A program made the translations under genes and the position numbers. A stretch of DNA of 64,000 nt from Gymnogyps californianus. Lineage: Eukaryota > Chordata > Aves > Accipitriformes > Cathartidae. Shown here piece after piece: positions 20,601 to 47,200 of the stretch. The notes beneath the pieces were generated by a model that saw only the letters and a list, made by a program, of their open reading frames with translations, did not search any database and was not told where the DNA came from. The stretch spans positions 13,008,368 through 13,072,367 of the forward strand of contig NC_059481.1 of assembly GCF_018139145.2 (NCBI RefSeq), written 5' to 3'. Position 1 is the first letter of the stretch; the number at the start of each line of letters is the position of its first letter.

Positions 20601-22344
20601 GTTCCACGTAAACTCTGGTCAGGTGCTGTTACATACCCCTCTGGTAACAGCATGATGTTCAGAGTTTTATAGAATGTATAAAAACTTAAATCTAAGATGG
20701 ATACGAAAACGCAGTATTATTTCCCATTGAACAGAAGTAAAATAGCAATAATAATTTGATGTAAGTTTTAATTACCAGTTAATTGTGGCATCTAGCTAAT
20801 GATACTGTACAGAATGCATTGCAATAATGAAATGTGGAAGTTCAGGAGGGTTAATGCAAAGAAGTCCAAACCCAGCAGAAGCTCTTCCCTATTTAGTCAA
20901 TTGTAGACAAAACCCTCTGTTCGCACAGTTGTGTAGGAGCTGTTAGAAGTCTGAAAACATACTCAGGTTGCCATAAGAATAACTATAACAGTCTCAAGAC
21001 TTTATTTCAGAGCCAGTGATGTTTTTATTGTCTGAAAGAATCCTCTTATAAAGCATTACCCAGCTGTCATGCTAGCCAAGCTTGATGGAAATGACACAGT
21101 TACTGAAGAGTACCCTCTAACACAGTTCAGTAGAGTTGATTTGTAACACTACATGGAGTAGCAGCAGTGCTTAACTAAGAGTGCTGCTTTGAAATTGAAA
21201 TCTCATTTCAATTTTAAATATATTTTATTGTACTATATATAGAACTTTGCTTTTGATAGTATCGCTGTGCTTATTATAGTGTTACTAAATGATCTCAAGA
21301 GAGCAGCTGAAGAATTTTTCTGGAAAGGGAAGAAAGGGAAATTCTGACACTGCAGACCCTTCTCAGTATGTCCCAGTACTAGCAGCGGAAGAGTATGGTG
21401 GGAAGTGTGGGGCATGTTATTACTCAAGGGTTTCCTGACCTTACAATACTGGTCCTTGGAATGGTCTGCCAAGTAGAAATCAGCTTTGGGTTGACTACTC
21501 TTGAGGAATTTTGTGAATGCTAGTATTCACTGGTTAAAAGTGACTAAATGTGCATGAGTTTTGTTGGAAAGGCCTCTTCAGTTGCTGTTGTTAGTTCATT
21601 AGTGACATATAATGTGATTTTTATTTTTGAGTTCAACAGTGCAATTTTGCTAGGTTTTTAACTTTCTTCCACTAGATGGCCCAAGCACGCTTTCAAGTAC
21701 CCTATGAGAACTGAAACTTTTACTTAATTTCTAAAATAAATTTGTGTTGTTTTAACTGAAGTTAAAATTCTACATCATGAAACATATGTAAACTTCAGTG
21801 ATGCTTTGTGCTTATTTAAAATACAAACACTTTATATCAACCAAGAGAGTGTTGGTTAATGTAAGTAATACGTGGTAATGAAGGTTACGTCATGTATGAT
21901 CTTCCATGTCCCTCTTTTTCCTTGATTAGAACATTTCTTATTGAGTGTAGTACAAAGCTGTTTAGTTTTGCATTGAGATGAGAACTGATGTACTGTCACT
22001 CTGACAGTGTGTTCAACAGTAGTGGTTCAGAGAGACTCTGAAAAGGTGTAGATCTCAGGCTGAAGTTTGTCCCTGACATCTCCTGGGAGCGAGACTTGTA
22101 TTTTGCAGGCCACCATAATTGATTTTTTTTTTTTTTTGCTGCTTGATTTTGCTGCAGAGGTTTTCGGTAACAACTTTGCAGTTTATTTCACCAGTATAGA
22201 TGTGGTCAGTGGGTTCTGAATAGGTGTAGTTGTTAAATGTATGGACTGTAATTTAATTCACCTATTTTTGTTGTCTAACAGATATAAAGTATAAGCTTGT
22301 TATCAAGGCTGTCTTTTTGGTTAGTGGAGAAAGACAGGTATACC

Positions 22345-22545
22345 CAGAAGGTAGCTCTTACCATGAGGGTGGTCGGACACTGGAACGAGGCTGAAGAAGT
22401 GGTGGGATGTTCATCCACAGAGACATTCAAAACTCAACAGGACCGAGCCATGCGCAGCCTCAGCCTGTTGGGCCAGCTCTGACTGGGAGATTGAACTAGG
22501 TTTCCTTGAGAGGTCCCCTCCAGCCTCAATTATTCTGTAATTCCA
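22345..22545 (+). mobile_element. CR1 LINE 3'-end fragment
   Basis: The plus-strand sequence contains the CR1 ORF2 C-terminus (MRVVGHWNEAEEVV, then ETFKTQQDRA) and the 3' tail with GAGGTCCCCTCCAGCCTC and the terminal ATTCTGTAATTC. Many changes and several small indels show that it is old. The element sits in GABPB1 intron 1 in sense orientation. Confidence 0.85.
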
Positions 22546-24517
22546 AAAGGAGACTTTATTAGTTCCTTTTCTCTATTGGTGTTTAAAAGAAAAATAAATA
22601 CAAAGAAAATGAATTGTTGTCTTCCTGAATTAGTTCCTAACTTCAGTATTTTGCATTAAGTTCCAGCGTTCCTTTTGCTTCTGAGGACCTTGATGTGGTG
22701 GTGTTAGACCACCAGAAAAAGTGTGTGTGTCTGTGTGTGCTCTTTTCCTTCTTAAATTGCACCCCCTGCCAAAAAAAAAAGGGTGCCATATAAAGGGAGT
22801 GCTATATTCCATCATTTCACTGCTGCACTTGCCAAATGCCCTCTCTGTCCTATTATTGTTTTATATCATTACTCCTAGTGTCTCCCTTTAACAGGGATAG
22901 TAGATTTTCTCTTAATTCCTGTTTCTCTTTTGCCCTTTCTCTTTATGGAAGAGTGTCAGCTGTTGTCCCTTCCTCGGCATCTGACTCTCTGCTCCTTTTT
23001 TCCTTCCTTTTCCCATGGTCAGTATTTATCCTGTCCTGCCACCTTCTTGCTCCTCTTCCCTTTTCTGGATACAAATCAACATGTCCATGTGTACTAGAAG
23101 GATGGACATGAATGGCGTATTATTTTCGTGAAGGGGATATTGCTGCCTGCAGTCAGTTCTGTAGACAAAGAGGTAATCTACTCCAGTTCATGGCTCTACT
23201 GATATATGTTGGAGTTCTGCATTTGCAGTATTTCTGTCTTCCTTTCTAATTTCTTCGAAAGTCAATAGCGTTGAGCTTATTGAGCAAAATACCACACCAG
23301 TTTTGCCAGTTGAGCCAGGTGCAGAGAACTTTCTAAATATGTTGGTTTTGTGATAGAAGTGTATGTCTAATGGGATTTCTTTCTGAACTGATAAACTCTA
23401 ACTTTGTATAGGAAATCAGCTGCATGGCCTTGCAACTGCTGTTATTAGTAATACAGGCTTAACTTTGCTTGTGACTGGAAACTAAACTGATGAAAGTAAT
23501 TCCATTCTTAGCATCCTGGTAGTGGAAAACATAGGTATAGGACTAAAACGTTAATGATGTATTTTGGTTAGTAGCGTGAGTTATGGTTTAGTTCTAATTT
23601 TTCTTTTTACTGAATAAATTTAATAGCAAGTATGAAATAGAGTGGATTTAAAAATATGTTATACTAGGAAATCTTTGATGCAACAGAAACATAGGTGTAA
23701 TTTGTCTACATATAGTTTTGTGTGCTCTGTATTATATGGAACTTTGCTGTAAAAGGTAGATTATCTAGAGACAATGTGAAAGTTTTTCAGCTAATATCTC
23801 AGTCATGTCTCAAAGTTTTGCACTTAACATGTTTTTGGTAACTGTAGACAGTTGAAGCAGGTATAGTAATGTTTGTTTTCAGGCAGGCATTTTAGTTCAT
23901 ATATCTGATGCATGTAGTACAATAATATATGCTTATTGTGTCGTTTTGTAGCTGGGAGTACAGAAATTAAATTTTAGGTTGAACAAAATGAAGTGATAGT
24001 GATGGACAAGATGTCAGAAAGGTGTTGTTTCATATCTATCTAAATGCATTTACATAGTGGTACCTCTTAAATATGTGTAGCCATTTTGGATAAGTGAATG
24101 TAGTGCCTTTGGGCGTGTGACATAGCAGCCATAATGTACTACCATTTGAAAGCTGGACAAAGCTGCAGAAGGTTGCAGTATCAGGTGAGAGCTTCTAGAC
24201 CACTTTCTAATATCAGAAATGGTCATCCAGTTCAGTTTAATTTTAGTTTGATATAACTTTGCAGCTGCTATGGTTACATCATTGTAATAGTGAAATCTTC
24301 ACCCCAGTGTCAGTTCTGTTTGGCTGACAAAAATAATTCTAAAATCAAGCTGCTTATTGTAATCAATAAAGCTTGTTCTTATGGCTAAAATAACAACTCC
24401 AGTTTTTGAACTTTTCAGAGTAGTTAAGAAATAATTTTAAAAATGACAGCGGCATTTGTGTACTTAAAATAGTATTAATGTTATTTTTTCTTTATATTCC
24501 TTTATGTCCTTCACTAG

Positions 24518-39733
<15,216 letters not shown>

Positions 39734-41385
39734 TAAAAAATGAACATACTGCAAAGCCTGTTACTTTCAAAAACCTGCAGTACAATCTTGAACTGTACGC
39801 TATATAGGTACAGACACAGGATTACATGATAGAGAAGATGCTACAAGTTGATAACTGGACTTAAGCCGTGAGCTCTGATGAATTTCTTGTAACATAAAAA
39901 CTCTGAATTTAGAAATTGTGAAAAGTATTTAAAAATGAAATACTGTAAATAGTTGTTTTTTTTACAGTTTCAAAATAAGTTCATAAATCTTTTTGAAGGG
40001 ATCCAGAAACATGAGAAGCCAATGTTTTTGTGAAATTTTTGATTTTAGTATGAATCTAACTCCTGAAAAACAGAACAGTTTTAAGGGTGATGATGTTGAT
40101 TTAAGCTGACAACTTGAAAATGAATTATGTGACAAAATGAATTAACAGTTATTTCTACATGGTAACAACTTAAACTTCTCTGAATAAGACATTTCCAGGT
40201 GGAAATCTTTGTACAGCTTTAAGTAGTTGTCTCAGATTCTCTGAAAACCATTTTTGGGTTTTTTTTATTTTAGATGGTGAAATTTTTATATTTAATTTCA
40301 GATATATCCAAGTAGATTTACATGTATATGAAGCTAATATTTTTTAAACTTTTCAGTTTGTACATATGCTGCATGTTTTTGTAATTTCTACACATATATC
40401 TTGCATAGGTATTTTTCAGCAAAGATGAGAAAAATTATGAGAAAAATGTTTAGCCTATAGGTCATTTGAAGTAAGCTAGCAGCCAGTTTTATTGTGGATG
40501 GTATATTTCTTGGAAGAATGTAATTTGTAATTAAAAAGAACAAAAAAAAAAATTTAATTTACACATTAGAGGCAATTTAAAATTTGGTAATGGAGGCATT
40601 GAAACTTCACTCTGTGTGTCTTAAAATTTTCCTGGACAAGCATTTTAAAGTTCAGTAATGAATAGAAAAGAATGTCTCCACTGGAACACAAATAGTAGTT
40701 CTTTTAGAATATTCCTATTGATCTTTTTTTCCCCAATAGCCTTGAAATTATTTCAGTGATACATTTTTTCTGAACGGACTTTTGCATTTTAATTATGCAA
40801 TTGGACAAGTAATTTTTTTATGTTGTAGTGATGCTCTTCTTACCTAGCATCATTGTTCTTCACTGTGATACTGTGTTTGTGTGTGTCTGTGCAGTGATCT
40901 ATTATGCTTAGGATTTATATAGCACGTTACATCTTCAGAGCATTGTAAAATCTTTTAAAGAACCCTTACTGTACTGCCTGAGGCAGGTAAGTGAGTGTTA
41001 TTGTCTCAATTTTATAACTGGTATAAGTGCAACACAGAGAGTGTTAAAATGACTGGCCCAAGACCACGTGAATCTGTGGTAGTCCTGGGAATAGATCTCG
41101 GGAGTTCCTGGCTTCTAGTCCTGTGCTTAGACTGAGCTGCCTTAAGATTGTTCAGCGCTGTGTTACATGAAATTTTGAACTACTGTGCAGATTCCTTTTT
41201 TGTAAGATAAAACTCTTTGTGCTTTGCTTTGTTGTTCCATGTTTCACTGCTTTTATGGAATTGTTTATATAAACTTAAGCAAAAAGTCTAGTTTACTTAA
41301 TACTGTACACAGAAGAATTACCCTTAAAACTGTACTCTGGCCTACTTTTTCTATTTTACAATTAAATATCTTTTCCACATAGATA
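39734..41385 (+). other. GABPB1: GABPB1 3'UTR (end estimated)
   Basis: AT-rich sequence follows the stop. Candidate poly(A) signals are AATAAA at 39732-39737 (overlapping the stop, unlikely to be the main one), ATTAAA at 40530-40535, and ATTAAA at 41361-41366 with a downstream GT-rich stretch. AATAAA at 41691-41696 would extend it. The segment 40900-41120 is an old MIR-like repeat within the UTR. Confidence 0.6.
40900..41120. repeat. Old MIR-core-like SINE relic in the GABPB1 3'UTR
   Basis: TTGTCTCAATTTTATAACTG, then CAACACAGAGAGTGTTAAAA, then TGGCCCAAGACCACGTGAAT follows the layout of the vertebrate SINE core ('...tctccattttacagatgggaaactgaggcacagagaggttaagtgacttgcccaaggtcac...'). It is strongly diverged. 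The identification is from memory of the consensus. Confidence 0.6.
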
Positions 41386-41869
41386 TAGTGTGGAATCAGT
41401 TCCATTTCAGTTGTTTTGTATGTGCATTAGAAGGTCAAAGCTGTGCTGTGTTACGCACTCAGAAAAATATGAAAAAACAGTTTTAGGCTTAGAATGGCCT
41501 TTAAAGGTAGGAGGGAGGAGTGGGGAAAGAATTGCATTATACAATACAAAGTAAAATCTTCCTTCTTCAAACTTTGACTTGAGTTTATAGAATTGGCAGT
41601 TAGGAAAAAGTCCTAAATATCCTAGTATTGGTATAAATTTGGCAAATTTGATCCCGATTGGCAAATTTGACCCAAAAATAATCAAAAGATAATAAAAAAT
41701 GGAAGATCTGTGGTGGTGGGTTTTAGAAGAGTCATTTTCAAGGATGTAATCATGCTCAGCTGGTACTAGGACTTGAAGCAAGCCTTGTGCAGTGACTAAC
41801 TGGAAATTGCTATATTTTAGGGTTTTTTTCAGAAACGATCCATTATGTCACAGGAACCAGTTAGTCAAG

Positions 41870-41915
41870 TTAAATGTGTTGGTTGGGCATTGCTCCAATT
41901 GAATTATTCTGTGAT
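41870..41915 (+). repeat. Possible CR1 tail remnant
   Basis: CTCCAATTGAATTATTCTGT followed by GATC resembles the last bases of CR1 (CTTCCAACCTGAATTATTCTGTGAT). It is very short, so it could be chance. Confidence 0.3.
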
Positions 41916-43049
41916 CAAAATAATGTTTGTGTCCTCACATCCCACAAACTTAACTACAGTTTAATCTCTGTGAACTCTTAATAACGATAAGAATTTCAGC
42001 ATTAGTCCGACTAGTGATAGTGGTAATGTTCACATCCAAATGCAGAATTTCCCACGGTTTTGACGGCACAGACCTTTGTAGCAAACAATGAAAAGAACCT
42101 TTTCTATTCATTCTGCTTCCTGTGAGCAAATATTCTATTCCTCATAGTCTGTAACAAAATCCTTCCAAGTGCAGGGTAGCTATAACAAAAATTTATTTAT
42201 CACCAGCAGTATTTACCCTACCTGTAATTCATTATCACCTATTTTATTCTAGTTCCGAACAGGACCTGCTGTTTGTTCTCTTCTGCACAGAGCAAGAAAC
42301 CAACCTGATGAAACTATCACCTTTGAGCAAAGGCGTAGAGTATATGTCACATGGAATATTTGTTGTGTGATTTAGCTCTGAAAACATTGTTAAGAGTATT
42401 GCTCCTTATTTGCTGTTCCAAATTGAAATCATAAATGTAACTAGCTACCAGCTTGCTTTGAACAGACATCCATATATTAAGGTAATGTATTAGTTACTTG
42501 TAATGAGCTAGAACCACAGTTTTTGAGAACTCTACACTCTTCTTGAGTTGGTCCTGTGCTTGATGCCAGTCCCTTCTCACCTTCTTTGTTCCCCTTTATG
42601 GTAGCATTTACAGTAAAGCCAAGAGAGGTTCATAAATTGATATTACGTGTATGGGCAGCTTGTTATTTTTTTCCTAATGTTTCCAGAGTAATGTGAGATA
42701 AAGCAGATGAATAAGCATATAGTATGGGTTTTTTCTGCACTTCTTGCACTTCTTTCAATGCCTTTTTTATAATTTTTTTTTTTTTATTTTAGTATATTAA
42801 TCTGATGTCTGTGTATCAGAGCATCTTTGTCATATCTGTGAAACAGTTTTTTCTCAAATATCTAATCGCAGCAGAAACTAGGAAAGGTTTTCACACTGTT
42901 CTGTAGAAAGTACTCTGTGGAGAAAGACAGAACAGCTTTCTAGAATAATGAAAGCATTTACACTGCATTATAGTACATGAGGCAGAAAATCAAAGCTGCT
43001 CTGACAGCCAATTCTGTTCTGTATGAGGAGAACAGAGGAGCTGCTGTCA

Positions 43050-43150
43050 TGTATCAGACGAAGGGTCTGCCTAGCCTGGTATCCTGTCTCCAACAGGGCC
43101 AGCCCTAAGCAGGAGCCTAGGGTATAGCAAAAATAGGGCAAGCATATAGT
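43050..43150. repeat. Probable old interspersed repeat upstream of HDC
   Basis: GTCTGCCTAGCCTGGTATCC, TGTCTCCAACAGGGCCAGCC and the following AGCAAAAATAGGGCAAG match a degraded repeat common in bird and reptile genomes ('...ctagtccagtatcctgtctccaacagtggcca...'). I cannot name the family with certainty. Confidence 0.45.
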
Positions 43151-44090
43151 CTGTTACGTAATAATTTCTGGTGCTTAGTCCGTAAGTCCTACCTCTCTCT
43201 TTTCCCAGGGCTGCCTGGTATCAGTGTAGAGCAAGCGAGTTCCTTCTGGTGAAGATGATAAGCGCTCAACATTGAGTACAGTGTCAAAGGTCGTGCTGCC
43301 AAAGATAGGTCAGGATGTGTTTTCAGGTCCTTAAAACTGGAACAAGGGGGAATAATCTACATGGCTGTTCTTCCAAACTGAGAACAATCCCAGTGGAGGA
43401 CTTGAAGGAATTCTGGAGATACAAAGCCAAATCCCAGTGCTTATGCATATCATATGTGAGCAAAGCAAGCACAGTGGGGGGAAAAAGATGTGTTTTTTCA
43501 GCTCAGCAATCTAGGATGGTATCAGCGGAGGAACATCACCCTGCAGTGTAACCTGGACTCATCTGGAAGGGCAGGAAATCCACAAAGAGGATCATTGCTG
43601 CTTTGTATTGCAGTTCTGGAACTGGCAATAATTGTAATGCCTTTCCTTCTAGCAGCCAGGGACTGACAGCATAGGGACTGAAGACTTGTGGGGATGCAGG
43701 TATAGTCTGTTCTTGGGAAAACGCAATCCTACAATTCCTTTAAAAAAAATAGAAGTCTCTGCCTGCAGTGCCAAATTTGTTACGTGCTGGTGCCTTGTTT
43801 TAATGACCACTGCTAGTGCAGTAGTTCAGTGTGCTAGAGTAACATGGCTGCTTTTATTTGGTTTTGGAAGCTCTTGAGCTTTTTCTCCCCCACAAGTCTC
43901 ATGTTAATGTGTCTTATACTCATGACACAGATTACTGTGAGACTTCTGAAAGATTGTTTGGAAATGGGAAAGGGTTAGCGCAGAGGCAGCTCCTCTTAGA
44001 GATATACTATCTTACACATCAAAAGAGCACAGATGAGAACATACTAGAGACTGAAAAGCCCTCGGTTGGGAGGAGTTAGATAAACATTCA

Positions 44091-44158
44091 CCAATAACCT
44101 GCCTACGTTAAACCTTTTCCAGAATGCGTGAGTCTGAGAGATAAAGGGAGCTATAAAG
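44091..44158 (+). promoter_or_regulatory. HDC: HDC proximal promoter: CCAAT and TATA boxes
   Basis: CCAAT at 44091-44095 and TATAAAG at 44152-44158 lie 162 and 101 bases upstream of the HDC ATG. Transcription would start near 44182, giving a leader of about 70 bases. A TATA-driven, non-CpG promoter fits a tissue-restricted gene expressed in mast-like, enterochromaffin-like and histaminergic neuronal cells. Confidence 0.6.
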
Positions 44159-44252
44159 GGTGAAGCAGCTAGCAGGGCACCAGACCAAACTGCCCACAGC
44201 TCCTGAAAGGTCGTGGCCCAGGTTTGAAGAGGTGCTTTTAGAAGGAATCGGT

Positions 44253-44280
44253 ATGGAGCCTGAGGAGTACAGACGGAGAG
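44253..44280 (+). CDS. HDC: HDC exon 1 (coding part)
   Basis: 28 coding bases, MEPEEYRRR plus one base, ending at a strong donor GAGAG|GTGAGT. The human protein has an extra initial Met. The 5'UTR extends to about 44182 by TATA spacing. Confidence 0.92.
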
Positions 44281-47200
44281 GTGAGTGAGCCTGTGCTCTT
44301 GGAAACAGGTAGCATTTGCTCACAGAGATCAACTGTTGCAGGGCTGGGGGTGGTACCCAAAATTAGGATGGGCTATATATTCTTTATTTGCACACATGTC
44401 CTTGAGACTTAGGCTGAGACAAAAATGAGTCCCAGCGTTGAGTGTAAATGGATTTCGAGTCAGTGGATGACTTAGGCTTTTTGGTCTTACATTTAAAATA
44501 CTGTGGGAAAGCTGCAAAACTATGATTCTGAATAAACTTGTGCTAAGGGGTTATGCACAGTGGCTCTTCCCCAGCTGACACCATGAAACTTCAGTGACAC
44601 TGGCACAGTTCTGGAGATGGGGAGCAAACTTTGGTCCCAGGGATGGAGGAGATTGCCTAAAAAGTGGAGAAAAGGTGTGGAGCTGTGCAGCTGTTTTCAG
44701 AGGATGCAAAAGGGGGTATGCTGTAACGACAGGGAAGCATGGGGCATTATGAAAATTTAATTTCTGTGAAATGCAGTTTCAGTTAATTTGTAGGCAAGAA
44801 AATCTGTCTATCCTCTCAGTAATCAAACAAACTGTACTTGTACCATGATTGTATTTTAAAGGTACATTTGAACTATTCAGTGACGGCACTGAAATAACCC
44901 TGTGAATCTGTTCTGTCACCATGAAGGAAGCCTGTTCTAGAAGCCGTGTCCCTACATTATTAGATGAGACAAGTAGGGTGTCGGAGGAAGGTTAGTTCCT
45001 GCGGCTATCCTGGGAGCAGTATTCCAAGTCCTGTCCAATGCTAATGAGAGATTGTGTGAAGTGCTAGTACTACTAGTTAGTTTTCTCACAATCAAAACTC
45101 AAAGCTCTGGTTTGCCTCTTCCAGGGAAAGAGATGGTGGATTACATTTGCCAGTACCTGAGCAATGTGAGAGAGAGACGGGTGACTCCTGATGTACAGCC
45201 AGGTTACATGAGAGCCCAGTTGCCAGATTCTGCCCCAATGGACCCAGACAGCTGGGACAACATCTTTGGAGATATAGAGAAGATTATTATGCCCGGGGTA
45301 AGAAATAAAGTATAATCGTGACAGGAAAAAGCCATTACTACCTGGGGTAAACACCAAATCCTGGGAGTGCACAGATTCTGCAGAACATTTATCTCAATAA
45401 GTAAAACACCCAAAAAGTACAATAAGTCCTGTAGACATTATGTCCACAGAAGGATTCTGGAGATTAGTGTTGTGTTCCTAACTACAATTTTAGGGGATTG
45501 ACTGAATGTATTTTTGGAGTATTTTATACATTAAGAATAACTCATGTTTGCTTAGAGGGAAACAATGATTTTCTGACACTGGTGAATTTAGCTTCACAAG
45601 GCCTCTACCTGCTGAACTGCATCATCTTAATTTCAGAGATGTGGGAACTCAGGCACAGCAAGGTGAAACACCTCTTGCCCAAGGTCATGTACATATAAGA
45701 CTTGTCTCCTGCTGTTTGAATGTAAAGATCTCCTTCCTCTTGTACATAAATACTGCAGATTCTGCTAAGGGAGTTCATACTACCAAATTAAAAGTTTTAT
45801 GTAAGAAGCTGTTTCAAAGTCTATTTTAAAATTTTCTTTATAGATGTTTGCAGAAACTTGGTCTGATGTAGGAGAGAGATTCACATTAAACATGTTTACC
45901 CTGGTGTCTCACATATAAGCTCTTTCAGGTGTTTGGAGGGTGGCTATATAATTGTAAATTGCTATGTGTAGCTAAAGGCAAGCTGTTGTTTGACAAAATG
46001 AGCAAGAGCAACTTTGTTGCAAGGATTCCCCTTATAAAGATAAATATTTCGATAAGTATTTCTGACTCTGTTGTGCAATGTGCGAAAGACCGTTCTTTCC
46101 TGTTCAGAATCTTTGTCTGCCTGTGTAATTCAGATAAATGCTTTTGCTATAATTTGGAATTTATCTAATAACGACACAGTGTTATCATTTGCTAGTGCTG
46201 CACTCCTGTTGATATTATCTCTGTAGCTTTCTGCTAGCAGATCTATAATTGCACATATTATGTTGCTGTGATCCTTTTCCATCACTTTAAACAGATGCTA
46301 ATCACTACATCTCGTGCAGAATTTTGTGACATTTTCAGACTTAACTTCTAGATAATTTTGTTCTAGGTAGTCCATTGGCAAAGTCCACACATGCATGCCT
46401 ACTTTCCAGCTCTTACTTCCTGGCCTTCACTCCTGGGAGATATGGTGGCTGATGCAATTAACTGCTTGGGATTCACATGGGTAAATTTTTTGTTGTTGTT
46501 GTTATTTTAGATATTCATCTCCTGTGTGTATTATGCAGGAGCAGGTTATAGTCATTCTTTCTTTTTCTGTCAGTCAGTATAATTATTTACTTTAACCAAT
46601 TGTATGTCACTTGCATAAATGAAAAATGTCACTTGAAAAAACAAATAAATAAATAGAATATATAAGAGCAAACATTACCTAGTAGTAAGAGGTGAATGAA
46701 GAAAATATACCACTAGAAATGTCTGTTTTCTAATTCTTTGCATATCTCACTGTGAGTATTGTTCCTTGTTGTCTAGTCTCAGTGCCGAGACTGTTAGACA
46801 AGCACTGCAGGCAACAGAGCAGCCTCCATCCATGGCTGCAGGCTAGGTTGGGCTTCATTCCAGTTCTCCTGCTCCTTTGAGAGAACACATTTCCTATTTT
46901 TCCTCTTCTGAAAATAATTGTTTGGTGGCCTGTCCCAGAATATCTGAGTATTTTGATCCTCCTGCAGCAGCTACACGGTGCTACTTGGTTATGACTCTGC
47001 ATACCTCAATAGTGTTCTGAAGTCCATGTTTTCCCCAGTGGTGAAGTTGCCCAGATTTTTAGATGTATGTCTCCGTGTAAGAAAGCAGTAGAAGCTCATA
47101 AACTTATAAGAAATTGATGGTTATGGTCTCCATGTAGTTGTATCAGATTAGCTCATTGCATACACAGAAACATCCATTTCCATGCCCTCAATCTAGTCTT

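Larger units (their letters stand above)
17216..24517. other. GABPB1 intron 1 (7.3 kb)
   Basis: The first 850 bp is the rest of the CpG island; beyond that the sequence is AT-rich intron. It contains a T-run near 22122-22137, a CR1 tail at 22345-22545 and a (TG)n-like stretch near 22720-22740. The long GC-rich open frames near 17.2-18.1 kb on both strands are composition artefacts. No other gene was recognised. Confidence 0.65.
41386..44090. other. GABPB1-HDC spacer
   Basis: 2.7 kb between the estimated GABPB1 3' end and the HDC promoter. It includes a possible second GABPB1 poly(A) signal (41691-41696), a direct repeat GGCAAATTTGA (41641-41651 and 41660-41670), a possible CR1 tail near 41870-41915 and a probable old repeat at 43050-43150. 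No gene was recognised. Confidence 0.55.

Noticed and set aside
41407..41781. Minus-strand open frame of 124 codons downstream of GABPB1
   Set aside because: It has no recognisable domain, poor composition for a protein and no splice or promoter context; treated as chance.
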